This document shows positions 8,000 to 15,523 of a stretch of 26,268 nt of DNA, piece after piece. The position numbers were made by a program, and so were the translations under genes. Source of the stretch: JANXLS01 sp037129555 (lineage in GTDB: Bacteria > Planctomycetota > SZUA-567 > H5-PLA8); NCBI GenBank assembly GCA_037129555.1, contig JBAXUS010000079.1, positions 1 through 26,268 on the forward strand. The letters run 5' to 3'. The stretch's first letter is position 1. Each line of letters begins with the position of its first letter. The notes below the pieces were generated by a model. The model saw only the letters and a program-made list of their open reading frames with translations, was not told where the DNA came from and did not search any database.

Positions 8000-9508
8000 A
8001 TGAGCGTTTTGAATCGACGTACGATTACCGCGCTGTTCTGTGTGACGAACGTCTTTTTCGGTTGCGGCGCTGCTGATTTTTATGTGGCGACAACCGGCAG
8101 CGATTCAAATCCCGGCACCGAAGCGCAGCCCTTCAGGACGGTTCAAAAAGGCTGTGACGCCGCGTCCGGCGGTTCCACAATTTATGTCAAAGTCGGCGTG
8201 TATTCCGAACGCGTCACGATCACGAAATCCGGAAACGCATCCGATGGGTTTGTGACGCTGCGCAACTTCGCGACGGATGCGGTCGCACTGGATGGCGTGG
8301 GTTTGAGCGCGCCCGAAGGATCGAGCGCGATGCTGACGATCACAGACAAAAGTTATGTGCGCGTTCAAGGTTTCGAAATCCGGAACTATTCCACGACGAC
8401 ACAAAACAATGTGATCGAAGGCATTTTCATCAGCGGCTCGGGCGAGCATATTGAAGTGTTGAATTGCCACGTCCACCACATCGCGAATAACGCTGCGGTC
8501 AATGCGGCGAAATTGGGGCGCGATGCGTTGGGAATTGCGATCTACGGAACGAACGCCGCGACTCCACTGAGCAGTCTGCTTTTTGATGGAGTCGAAGTCG
8601 ATCATTGCACGCTGGGTTCAAGCGAATCGTTTTCGTTCAATGGAAATATCGACGGATTCACCGTCACGCGTTGCACCGTTCACGACAATGACAACATTGG
8701 CATCGACGCCATCGGCTGGGAGAAAACCGCGAAGAAAAACGATCAGGCGCGCAACGGCGTGATCCGTGACAACGTCGTGTACAACATCAATTCAAAAGGC
8801 AACCCCGCATACGGAAATGAGAGCAGTGCGGGCGGAATTTATGTCGATGGCGGGCGCGATATTCTTATCGAACGCAACCACATTTATCACACGGATTATG
8901 GCATCGAAATTGGCTGCGAACACCGAGGCAAAACGTCCAGCGGCGTGATCGTCCGCGAAAATCTGATCCACGATTGCACGGTCGCGGGTTTGGGTTTCGG
9001 CGGCTACGATTTGCAACGCGGCACGACGCTCAATTGCCAGTTTCTGAACAACACGTTTTTCAACAATGACTCATCGAATTCGTACACAGGCGAGATCAAT
9101 GTTCAGGTCTCGAAGAACAACCAATTCAAGAACAACATCGTCTTTGCGTCAGCTCAAAATGTGCTGATCACGAACCCGTTTGCGAAAGCGAAATCGCTGG
9201 GCAACGTCTTCGACTACAACCTTTATTTTTGCGCAAGCGGGGCGGCCGCGAGCAATTGGAATTGGAATAAAAAAGACTACAGCGGATTTGATGCTTATCG
9301 CTTGGGCAGCAAACAGGACGCGCATTCCAAATTCGCTGATCCGCTGTTTGTCTCGGTGACTGCTCCCGTGGACCTGCGGTTTCAAACCGGATCGCCCGCG
9401 ATGGATGCAGGTGATCCGTCATTTGTGCTCGGAGTAGGCGAAACCGATTTTGCCGGCAATCCCAGGAAAAACGGTACGGCGGTCGATGTCGGTGCGTACG
9501 AGAAATAA
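8000..9508 (+). CDS. Secreted right-handed parallel beta-helix protein
   Basis: This 502-residue protein begins with a signal sequence (Arg-Arg, then a hydrophobic core, with a Cys near residue 23 that could be a weak lipobox). Next comes FYVATTGSDSNPGTEAQPFR, the usual opening of DUF1565-type beta-helix proteins. The middle is full of short 'x-G-I/V-x-I-x-x-N' turns, for example residues around GIYVDGGRDILIERNHIYH, typical of pectate-lyase-like coils. The C-terminus (SPAMDAGDPSF then DFAGNPRK then VDVGAYE) matches the tail motif common in such secreted proteins. It may bind or cleave polysaccharide, but no lyase active site can be assigned. AAAGGAA precedes ATG 8000. It lies 22 bp after the Uma2 gene, so it may be co-transcribed. 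Confidence 0.85.
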   Translation: MSVLNRRTITALFCVTNVFFGCGAADFYVATTGSDSNPGTEAQPFRTVQKGCDAASGGSTIYVKVGVYSERVTITKSGNASDGFVTLRNFATDAVALDGVGLSAPEGSSAMLTITDKSYVRVQGFEIRNYSTTTQNNVIEGIFISGSGEHIEVLNCHVHHIANNAAVNAAKLGRDALGIAIYGTNAATPLSSLLFDGVEVDHCTLGSSESFSFNGNIDGFTVTRCTVHDNDNIGIDAIGWEKTAKKNDQARNGVIRDNVVYNINSKGNPAYGNESSAGGIYVDGGRDILIERNHIYHTDYGIEIGCEHRGKTSSGVIVRENLIHDCTVAGLGFGGYDLQRGTTLNCQFLNNTFFNNDSSNSYTGEINVQVSKNNQFKNNIVFASAQNVLITNPFAKAKSLGNVFDYNLYFCASGAAASNWNWNKKDYSGFDAYRLGSKQDAHSKFADPLFVSVTAPVDLRFQTGSPAMDAGDPSFVLGVGETDFAGNPRKNGTAVDVGAYEK

Positions 9509-9526
9509 GGCCGGCGCGGCATGCGA

Positions 9527-11071
9527 TCAGCGCGCAATTCCGTTGATATTTTTTGTGCCCGAATAAATCAATAGGCGCGTGGCGCGATGAACTTCGCCAG
9601 CCAGAATAATCGTGACGGGGATGGTCACCGGCTTGCCTCTGAATCCTAAATTTGTCAGCCCCAGCGGTCCGAATTGCTGTTTGAAATTTCCTTGGCCCAA
9701 CGTGAACGTCACAGGAGCCAGTTGCTCGGAAACGACGCCTTTGACGTTTTTGACTTTGAGTGAAAACGTGTTGGATCCAATTTTCCCAGCACCCATTGAT
9801 TTCAGCACGAACGACTTCACCACTCCGCCAACATCGACAATCGCCACCGTATCAAGTGGCGCGAATCCCGCGTGAATTCGTAACGTCCCCGCGACCGAAA
9901 CCAAATCTGAAAACGACGACGAGAAATCGAGAGCTACGACCGCGCCGGACAATTCAAATGTGCCAACGCGCGTAGCACTCGGCAAGCTCGACGGCGTACT
10001 CGCGATCAATCCCGGATCCGAACCCAACACCGTTTCAATCTCATCGCTGAAGCCGTCGCCATCGCTGTCAACATACGCCCCACCATTGCTGGCCGCAGGC
10101 CCAACGAACCCCGCTTGCTGAGCCATCAACGCCACCGTTGCGCGGACAACATCGGTCGCGAACGCGTAGTCGTAATGCGCACCAGCGGCTCCGTCGCTGG
10201 CATCCGCCGGGGTGCTGATGGATGCGTTCGCTTTGTCCTTGCTGGAATTCTCTGAAAGACGCAGCGACGCGATGTAGCCGAAAGTGATGAATGCGAATTG
10301 GTCGTTGGCCACGTCAAGAACCGGACCGCTGGCGTCGAGCGCGAGCGTCGGGACGAATTGTAGAGCCGCTGCCGAAAACGCATCTGCCCACGCCAAAGGC
10401 ACGCTCTTCTTGTCCGAAATTCCGACGGAAAGCGCTTGCGGCAACGCGGGATTGTTATCGTGGTATGGATGCAAAATCGAATCGAGATATACGACACCGA
10501 GAAGATTTTCAGTTCCGACGCCGACGACTTTAGCCACGTAATCGAGACTGCCGACCTGCCTTTTGGACGTCGCATTGAAGACGACGAAGCGAATCGTGTT
10601 GTCGAATGTGTACTGGCTCAATACGCGCGCCGCTTCGATCACACCGGCAGTCCCCGACGCGTCCGCATCGCCGCCTGGGAGCGTCGATTTGAGCGTGTCA
10701 TAATGCGCCGCGATGATGAGGACGTTCTGCGGATTCGTTACCCCTTTTTGCTCAGCGACGACATTATAAAACTTCCCTTGAACCGACGTATCCAACCCAA
10801 AACCGGAGAGCGTTTCGACGAGGTATTTGCGCGCCTCTTGATTGCCCTTGTCACCATAAACGCCAATGAACGCCCGGCCGCGAGTCCCTTGATTGTAGAG
10901 CGTCCCGCCGTAATTCCCCAGGCCCATGCCTTCGATGGCATGTTGATAATCGGTGACGTGTTGCTGCGAGACCAGGTTGACGATGGTCTGAATATCGGTG
11001 TCGCTGGCGATGCTCATGCCACAGAGCAATGCCAGGGTCGTGAGCGTGTGTCGAATTGAACGAGAGCGCAC
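9527..11071 (-). CDS. Secreted M28 peptidase-like protein with altered active site and Ca-binding repeat
   Basis: This 514-residue protein has a signal peptide (RSRSIRH, then a hydrophobic core) and an M28 aminopeptidase-like domain. Likely metal-site residues are H123 and D125 (AAHYD), D135/D137 (GGDADASG), D197 (YLD) and H299. The catalytic 'GEE-x-G-L-L-G-S' block reads NATSKRQVGS, so Thr168-Ser169 replace the Glu-Glu pair. Activity is therefore doubtful. Residues 335-346 (DSDGDGFSDEIE) form a thrombospondin-3/EF-hand-like calcium site, followed by a beta-rich C-terminal domain. GTG at 11071 is chosen because GGAGG (11076-11080) lies 4 nt upstream and gives an immediate signal peptide. The open frame extends 38 codons further without support. 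It converges on the beta-helix gene with 18 bp between them. Confidence 0.82.
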   Translation of the reverse strand: MRSRSIRHTLTTLALLCGMSIASDTDIQTIVNLVSQQHVTDYQHAIEGMGLGNYGGTLYNQGTRGRAFIGVYGDKGNQEARKYLVETLSGFGLDTSVQGKFYNVVAEQKGVTNPQNVLIIAAHYDTLKSTLPGGDADASGTAGVIEAARVLSQYTFDNTIRFVVFNATSKRQVGSLDYVAKVVGVGTENLLGVVYLDSILHPYHDNNPALPQALSVGISDKKSVPLAWADAFSAAALQFVPTLALDASGPVLDVANDQFAFITFGYIASLRLSENSSKDKANASISTPADASDGAAGAHYDYAFATDVVRATVALMAQQAGFVGPAASNGGAYVDSDGDGFSDEIETVLGSDPGLIASTPSSLPSATRVGTFELSGAVVALDFSSSFSDLVSVAGTLRIHAGFAPLDTVAIVDVGGVVKSFVLKSMGAGKIGSNTFSLKVKNVKGVVSEQLAPVTFTLGQGNFKQQFGPLGLTNLGFRGKPVTIPVTIILAGEVHRATRLLIYSGTKNINGIAR

Positions 11072-11167
11072 GTCGCCTCCATTTAGAAAAATAATGGTCT
11101 TAAAGCTAATCACGAACAAGACGCTTGCTGGGCGAAGGGCTTCAATTGCATTGAGTTCGGTTCTTTC

Positions 11168-11196
11168 ACCGATTGAAAGTTTCACTTTGACTCGGT
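11168..11196. promoter_or_regulatory. Near-palindromic operator-like dyad overlapping the hicBA promoter
   Basis: A 29-bp dyad is centred on base 11182. Outer arms are ACCGA (11168-11172) and TCGGT (11192-11196). Inner arms are AAAGT (11176-11180) and ACTTT (11184-11188). Counting one further pair between the arms, 11 of 14 opposed positions are complementary. It covers the -35 element and spacer and touches the -10, the usual place for a repressor site. Confidence 0.5.
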
Positions 11197-11201
11197 AAAA
11201 T
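11173..11201 (+). promoter_or_regulatory. Near-consensus sigma70-type promoter for hicBA
   Basis: TTGAAA (11173-11178) and TAAAAT (11196-11201) are separated by 17 bp, each one mismatch from consensus. Transcription would start near 11208, leaving a leader of about 48 nt before hicB. Confidence 0.6.
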
Positions 11202-11255
11202 CGTTCGTGTCGCGCGTCGTATAGATGTGTGACAACGCGAACTGGAGGAGTTTAT

Positions 11256-11522
11256 ATGATTGTAGATTATCTCAAAGCGGCGATGCGGAAAGCAAAGTAT
11301 GAACGCATTCCGGGCGAGAAAAGCTATTTTGGAAAAATTCCCGGTTTTAAAGGATTGTGGGCAAGCGGTCCGACCAAAAAAGCGTGCGAGCTGGTCTTGC
11401 GAGAAAGACTGGAAGAATGGTTGCTGATGAGTTTGAGGCTGAATGCTTCACTTCCGGTCGCAGAGGGTTTCAGTTTGAATCGCAAACCATCGTCGTTCGA
11501 AGCGGAATTGACTCATGCCTAA
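11256..11522 (+). CDS. hicB: HicB-family antitoxin
   Basis: This 88-residue protein has the compact HicB antitoxin fold: EKSYFGKIPGFKGLWASGPT (about 24-43) followed by a helix ending LEEWLLMSL. HicB neutralises the HicA mRNA interferase by covering its active site. The start is ATG 11256 because GGAGGAG (11244-11250) lies 5 nt upstream; the open frame begins 9 codons earlier without support. The protein is short and I see no ribbon-helix-helix or helix-turn-helix region after residue 65, although a dyad sits over the promoter. It overlaps hicA by 8 bp and precedes it, the reverse of the best-studied order. Confidence 0.87.
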   Translation: MIVDYLKAAMRKAKYERIPGEKSYFGKIPGFKGLWASGPTKKACELVLRERLEEWLLMSLRLNASLPVAEGFSLNRKPSSFEAELTHA

Positions 11523-11739
11523 ACTCGGCCCAGTCTCACGCCGGGAGTTTATCAAGCGCATGAATGCGTTGGGATTCAACGGCCCATATTCCGGTGGAAA
11601 GCATCAATATTTATTGCGTGGCGAGGTGCGACTGTCCGTGCCCAATCCGCATCAAGGTGACATCAGTCCGAGGTTATTGAAATTGATTTTGCGTGAGGCC
11701 GATGTATCACGAGCAGAGTGGGAACGTTCGGGAAATTAA
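11515..11739 (+). CDS. hicA: HicA-family mRNA interferase toxin
   Basis: This 74-residue protein matches the HicA/YcfA toxin family, small dsRBD-like ribonucleases that cleave mRNA on translating ribosomes. The REFIKRMNALGF helix (10-21), the GGKHQYLLRG strand pair with the expected catalytic histidine (about residue 30), and VPNPHQGDISPRLLKLIL (about 42-59) are all in place, so the toxin looks intact. ATG 11515 lies inside the end of hicB, indicating translational coupling with the antitoxin. The stop codon at 11737-11739 sits between arms of an inverted repeat (11725-11731 and 11752-11758). nadA begins 37 bp later on the same strand. Confidence 0.9.
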   Translation: MPKLGPVSRREFIKRMNALGFNGPYSGGKHQYLLRGEVRLSVPNPHQGDISPRLLKLILREADVSRAEWERSGN

Positions 11740-11776
11740 TGACGCACAGTTCCGAACGAATTGGAGATTAACGACG

Positions 11777-12718
11777 ATGCAGACGCTGGTCCAGGAAGTC
11801 GCTTTATACGAAGAAATTGCGGAGTTGAAGAAGCAGCGCAAGGCCATCATGCTCGCTCATTATTATCAGGATGGCGCGATTCAGGAGATTGCTGAAATCA
11901 CCGGCGACTCGTTGAAACTTGCGCGCGAAGCTGCGAAGGTCACGGACCCGGTGATCGTGTTTTGCGGTGTGCATTTCATGGCTGAAACGGCCAAGATTCT
12001 GAATCCGAAAAAGACTGTGCTGTTGCCCGACATGGCCGCCGGTTGCAGCCTTGCGGATTCGTGCCCCGCGCCCGCATTGAAGAAATTTCAGGACGAGTTA
12101 CGCGCTCAAGGCGTGAAGTTTCAAACGGTCACGTACATCAATTCGACGGCTGCCGTCAAGGCGCTGTCGGACTGGATTGTCACCAGCGGCAACGCGCGTG
12201 AGATCATCGAACGCGTGCCCAAAGACTGTCAAATTCTATTCACACCCGACCAGCATCTCGGCCGCTTCCTGATGGACGAAACGAAGCGCCCGTTCATTCT
12301 GTGGAAAGGCTCGTGCATGGTTCACGAAGTCTTCTCGGTCGTGGACATGATTCGGCTGAAGAAGCAGAATCCGCAGTCGGTCACGATCGCGCATCCGGAA
12401 TGCCCGCACAACATGTTGGAGCAATCCGATTTCGTGGGCGGCACGGAAGCGATGTTGAAATACGTGGGCGGAAAACCGATCCCGACGACGTTCAATGTGG
12501 CGACGGAAGTCAACATGATCTGGCAGTTCGAAAAGCGTTTTCCGCAGCACACTTTCGTTCCGGTTCCAGGCATCGCCTGCGCGTGCAATGCGTGTCCGCA
12601 TATGGCCAAGAACACGCTCGAACGCATCCGCGATTGTCTGCGCGATATGACGCCCGAAATAGTTTGGGCACCTGAATTCGATCAAGCTGAAGCTGTGATC
12701 CGTCGCAGCTTGCTTTGA
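11777..12718 (+). CDS. nadA: Quinolinate synthase A
   Basis: This 313-residue enzyme condenses iminoaspartate (from NadB) with dihydroxyacetone phosphate to form quinolinate, the precursor of NAD. It is a 4Fe-4S protein. Likely cluster ligands are Cys90 (MAAGCSLADSC), Cys180 (WKGSCMVHE) and Cys273 (CNACPHMAKNTL). AHYYQDGAIQEIAEITGDSL (27-46) and FCGVHFMAETAKIL (62-75) are conserved substrate-site blocks. ATG 11777 is preferred: GGAG lies 10 nt upstream and the product then begins like other NadA proteins. An upstream in-frame start at 11693 would overlap hicA. No nadB or nadC is nearby. It may be read from the hicBA promoter; I see no separate strong promoter in the 37-bp gap. Confidence 0.96.
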   Translation: MQTLVQEVALYEEIAELKKQRKAIMLAHYYQDGAIQEIAEITGDSLKLAREAAKVTDPVIVFCGVHFMAETAKILNPKKTVLLPDMAAGCSLADSCPAPALKKFQDELRAQGVKFQTVTYINSTAAVKALSDWIVTSGNAREIIERVPKDCQILFTPDQHLGRFLMDETKRPFILWKGSCMVHEVFSVVDMIRLKKQNPQSVTIAHPECPHNMLEQSDFVGGTEAMLKYVGGKPIPTTFNVATEVNMIWQFEKRFPQHTFVPVPGIACACNACPHMAKNTLERIRDCLRDMTPEIVWAPEFDQAEAVIRRSLL

Positions 12719-12726
12719 AGAAAAGT

Positions 12727-12744
12727 GGCGGTACGCTTACCGCC
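12727..12744 (+). other. First hairpin after nadA
   Basis: GGCGGTA and TACCGCC form a perfect 7-bp stem around CGCT, 8 nt after the nadA stop. No T-run follows directly. It is probably part of the nadA 3' end or a repeat unit. Confidence 0.55.
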
Positions 12745-12765
12745 TTCATGAAGCTAACGTTAAGT

Positions 12766-12797
12766 GAACGGCGGCATTCGTGCCGCCGTTCTCGTTT
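12766..12797 (+). terminator. Strong 11-bp TTCG-loop hairpin, probable nadA terminator
   Basis: GAACGGCGGCA (12766-12776) and TGCCGCCGTTC (12781-12791) form a perfect 11-bp stem around the very stable TTCG tetraloop, followed by TCGTTT. The T-tract is weak, so termination may be partial. It shares the core GGCGG with the hairpin at 12727. Confidence 0.6.
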
Positions 12798-12818
12798 AAA
12801 AAAGGACGTCGATTCATC

Positions 12819-13115
12819 ATGCGATTTTTTGTTGTCTGCAGAATTCCTCCGGGCACGCCCCGCAAGAGTGTCATCAAACTCATCCGCGACGAAGCTCGCA
12901 CGGTTTGGAAATTGTACGAAACGGGTATGGTCCGAGAACTTTTTTATCTCGAAGGCTTGTCCGGCGCGGCGTTGAACTGCGAAGCCGAATCCTTGGAAGA
13001 ACTCAAGAAGGGCGTCGAAACACTGCCGATGATCCGAGACGGTTTGCTGATTCCGGAATACATTCCGTTGATGCCGTACACGGGCTTCGGGAAGTTGTTT
13101 TCAAAAGAAGGCTGA
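12819..13115 (+). CDS. Small dimeric alpha/beta-barrel-like protein, muconolactone isomerase-like
   Basis: This 98-residue protein begins with a hydrophobic strand and a long helix (MRFFVVCRIPPGTPRKSVIK, then DEARTVWKLYETGMVREL). It continues with a second strand and helix, and ends with VETLPMIRDGLLIPEYIPLM (about 69-88). The layout and the closing segment resemble muconolactone delta-isomerase-like and related ferredoxin-like barrels. No catabolic genes accompany it, so an isomerase role should not be assumed. ATG 12819 follows AAGGA 12 nt upstream. It lies 7 bp before the methyltransferase gene and is probably co-transcribed with it. Confidence 0.75.
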   Translation: MRFFVVCRIPPGTPRKSVIKLIRDEARTVWKLYETGMVRELFYLEGLSGAALNCEAESLEELKKGVETLPMIRDGLLIPEYIPLMPYTGFGKLFSKEG

Positions 13116-13122
13116 CGACGAC

Positions 13123-13848
13123 ATGGCGACGGTTGAAGAGCATTATGAGCGCTTGCTTGCGCACCATTACTCGTGGATGCAAGGAGGCCATGAGGTCCAG
13201 GTTCCTGCGTGCATGAAGCAGTTTGAAGTGCTGGACATCGCGCCGCGCGAATGCGCACGTGCGCTTGATTTGGGGTGCGGTTCAGGGTTCCAGTCTCTTG
13301 CGCTCGCGCATTTAGGATTTGATGTGACGAGCCTCGACACCAGTGCTGCGTTGCTCGACGAATTGCGCGCCCAACCCGGTGCCGACCGCGTGATGACGAT
13401 TCGCGGTGACATCCAGGATGCCTCGTTGTTCGAACCGCGCGGCCCGTTCGAAACCGTCGTCTGCATGGGCGACACGCTCACCCATCTCGATTCGTTTGAG
13501 CGCGTCGAATCGCTGCTGAAATCTGCACGAGCCAACCTCGCATCAAGCGGCGTCCTTGTGTTGGGATTTCGCGATTTGACGCGCGAATTATTCGGTATCG
13601 ACCGGGCCATTCCGGTGCGTCATGATCCAGATCGGATCATGACTGTCTTTCTGGAATACGCTGCCGAGCATGTCCATGTTCATGACATCATTTACGTCCG
13701 TGAAAACGGTGTATGGGCATTGACGAAGAGCGCATACAAGAAACTGCGGCTAGGCTCGGAGCGTGTGATCGAGTTACTTCATGCGATCGGTTTTCAACGT
13801 GTTGATCACACGGTCGAGCGCGGATTTTCGACGATCGTTGCGCGTTGA
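13123..13848 (+). CDS. Class I SAM-dependent methyltransferase
   Basis: This 241-residue cytoplasmic protein has the Rossmann-type methyltransferase core. Motif I is ALDLGCGSGFQSLALA (about 47-62), followed by the acidic strand end VTSLDTS (67-73), GDIQDASLF (about 95-103) and the motif-IV-like VVCMGDTLTHL (about 111-121). The C-terminal part (after residue 180) is a beta-rich segment usual for small-molecule methyltransferases. The substrate cannot be predicted. It starts 7 bp after the preceding small gene, with only a weak ribosome site. Its stop codon lies inside a 9-bp hairpin (13840-13861). Confidence 0.88.
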   Translation: MATVEEHYERLLAHHYSWMQGGHEVQVPACMKQFEVLDIAPRECARALDLGCGSGFQSLALAHLGFDVTSLDTSAALLDELRAQPGADRVMTIRGDIQDASLFEPRGPFETVVCMGDTLTHLDSFERVESLLKSARANLASSGVLVLGFRDLTRELFGIDRAIPVRHDPDRIMTVFLEYAAEHVHVHDIIYVRENGVWALTKSAYKKLRLGSERVIELLHAIGFQRVDHTVERGFSTIVAR

Positions 13849-13861
13849 CGCTTCAACGCGC
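13840..13861. terminator. Hairpin between convergent genes, possible bidirectional terminator
   Basis: GCGCGTTGA and TCAACGCGC form a perfect 9-bp stem with a CGCT loop. It contains the methyltransferase stop codon and lies 21 bp from the end of the convergent dehydrogenase gene. There is no T-run on either side, so termination is uncertain. Confidence 0.45.
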
Positions 13862-13882
13862 GGCGACAGCCTGAAAACGTGC

Positions 13883-15295
13883 TTACGGATACAACCCCAA
13901 CTGCTTCCCCGCTTCCGCCACGCGTCCCACTGCGATCATCATCGCGGCGGAGCGCAATGATACTTTTTCCTTCTGCGCCAATTCCCACAACGCTCCGAAC
14001 GCGCGCAGCATGATGCGTTGCAGGCGTGAGTTGATTTCGTCGAGTTCCCAGAAGTAACTCTGAATGCCCTGCACCCATTCGAAATAACTGACCGTCACGC
14101 CGCCGGCGTTGGCGAGAATGTCGGGCACGACCGTGATGCCGCGCGCTTCGAGAATCTTGTCGGCTTCGGTTGTCGTCGGGCCGTTCGCGCCTTCGACGAT
14201 GATCTTGGCTTTGATCGCATGCGCGTTCGCTTCCGTGATCACGCCGCCCAGCGCGGCAGGGACCAGGACGTCGCAGTCCAGCGCCAACAATTCTTCGTTC
14301 GTGATGGCTTCGCCGGGACAGACATCGGAGAGTTTGTCCTTCGGTCCCAACTTTGCAAAGACGGCGTTGGGATCGATGCCTGCGGGATTGAAGACGCCGC
14401 CGTGAACGTCGCTGATGCCAATGATCGTCGCGCCCATTTCGTGCAGCGTTTTTGCTGCGTACGAACCGACATTTCCAGCTCCCTGAACGACCACACGCAA
14501 GCCGTGCATGGACATTCCTTTTTCTTTCGCGATGGCGGCGGTGACGAAACTGACCCCGCGCCCGGTCGCTTCAGTTCGTCCCAGCGAGCCGCCGACGGAG
14601 ACGGGTTTGCCGGTGACGATCTGCGGAACGCAGTGGCCCAGCGTCATGCTGTACGTGTCCATCATCCACGCCATCGTCTGCCCGTTGGTGCCCATGTCCG
14701 GCGCGGGGATGTCTTTGTCCGGGCCGATGATGATCATGATTTCAGTCGTGAAGCGGCGCGTCATCCGTTCGTTTTCACCGATGGACAATTTCGACGGATC
14801 GACGACCACGCCGCCCTTTGCGCCGCCGTATGGAATGTTCATCAGCGCGCATTTCCACGTCATCAACATCGCCAGCGCTTTGACTTCTTCCATGCTGACT
14901 TCGTGATGGTAACGAATGCCGCCTTTGAACGGCCCGCGGAATTGATTGTGTTGGACGCGGTAGCCTTGAAAGACCTGGACGCGCCCGGAATCCAAGCGGA
15001 TGGGGACGGAGACTTCGAGTGTCCGTTTCGGGTGCCGCAGCAGGGCATGCGTGTTTGGATCGAGGTTGATCTGTTTCGCGACATCGTCCAATTGTTGTCG
15101 CGCCTGCTCCCACATGTCATGCCGCCGCACGACAGCGGTCACGGATGAGGCCGTGACGTGAATGTGCGGGCTACCGATGATGGACGCCGGAGCCGTCTGC
15201 TTCAAGCGCAGCAACGCGGTGCCGATGGCTTTCGCGGCCGGATGTTCGTCGGCGAGATTAACGAGCGGATTGTGTGGGTTGTTTGTTTCGGACAT
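13883..15295 (-). CDS. gdhA: Glu/Leu/Phe/Val-type amino acid dehydrogenase (glutamate dehydrogenase) with N-terminal extension
   Basis: This 470-residue enzyme most resembles glutamate dehydrogenase, interconverting glutamate and 2-oxoglutarate with NAD(P). The family core starts near residue 75. PFKGGIRYH (122-130) and YGGAKGGV (156-163, catalytic Lys160) form the substrate site. VVQGAGNVGSYAAK is the Rossmann dinucleotide site. APDMGTNGQTM and GRTEATGRG are further family blocks. About 60 N-terminal residues precede the usual start and I do not recognise them. The start is ATG 15295; the open frame extends 70 codons upstream, but that part is translated from a palindromic repeat and is rejected. 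A TATAGT -10-like box lies at 15334-15339 with no good -35. Coenzyme preference is undetermined. Confidence 0.93.
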   Translation of the reverse strand: MSETNNPHNPLVNLADEHPAAKAIGTALLRLKQTAPASIIGSPHIHVTASSVTAVVRRHDMWEQARQQLDDVAKQINLDPNTHALLRHPKRTLEVSVPIRLDSGRVQVFQGYRVQHNQFRGPFKGGIRYHHEVSMEEVKALAMLMTWKCALMNIPYGGAKGGVVVDPSKLSIGENERMTRRFTTEIMIIIGPDKDIPAPDMGTNGQTMAWMMDTYSMTLGHCVPQIVTGKPVSVGGSLGRTEATGRGVSFVTAAIAKEKGMSMHGLRVVVQGAGNVGSYAAKTLHEMGATIIGISDVHGGVFNPAGIDPNAVFAKLGPKDKLSDVCPGEAITNEELLALDCDVLVPAALGGVITEANAHAIKAKIIVEGANGPTTTEADKILEARGITVVPDILANAGGVTVSYFEWVQGIQSYFWELDEINSRLQRIMLRAFGALWELAQKEKVSLRSAAMMIAVGRVAEAGKQLGLYP

Positions 15296-15361
15296 GATGA
15301 GAGTAAGGCTCCTCGGATCGTGGTTGAAAGAACTATAAACTACACCTGTCGCACTGAATTC

Positions 15362-15452
15362 TAGCCCCAAAGGGGCGGCATAATGTAGCCCAGGGCGTAA
15401 GCCCTGGGAGTCGACACGCGAAGAGTTTGAGCCCTGTAGGGGCGACATAAAT
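15362..15452 (+). repeat. Composite palindromic repeat, copy 1
   Basis: This 91-bp element has three palindromes in order: GCCCC-AAA-GGGGC (15364-15376), CCCAGGGC-GTAA-GCCCTGGG (15389-15408) and GCCC-CTGTA-type at 15431-15443, ending CATAAAT. Its first 48 bases differ from copy 2 (18846-18937, opposite strand) at three positions. GTAG directly precedes the central stem, as in REP elements. Confidence 0.85.
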
Positions 15453-15476
15453 TCTCGGAGCGTCAAACACGCGCGC

Positions 15477-15490
15477 AATATATGCCGCCC
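15477..15490 (-). repeat. Fragment of the same repeat family, opposite orientation
   Basis: ATATATGCCGCCCC is the reverse complement of the GGGGCGGCATA core of the composite repeat. It faces copy 1 across about 25 bp, suggesting a degenerate inverted second unit. Confidence 0.45.
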
Positions 15491-15523
15491 CGTTGGAACT
15501 CTCAATTCACTTCATTTCTAAAC

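Noticed and set aside
11072..11185. Longer M28 protein starting at 11185
   Set aside because: GGAGG directly before GTG 11071 and the immediate signal peptide favour the shorter form.
14219..15148. 309-codon + strand open frame antisense to the dehydrogenase
   Set aside because: High-GC codon bias of the real gene opens the complementary frame; the product is rich in His, Arg, Asp and Phe with no motif.
15296..15505. 70-codon N-terminal extension of the dehydrogenase
   Set aside because: It is translated from the composite palindromic repeat on its antisense strand, and the protein-like sequence begins at ATG 15295.
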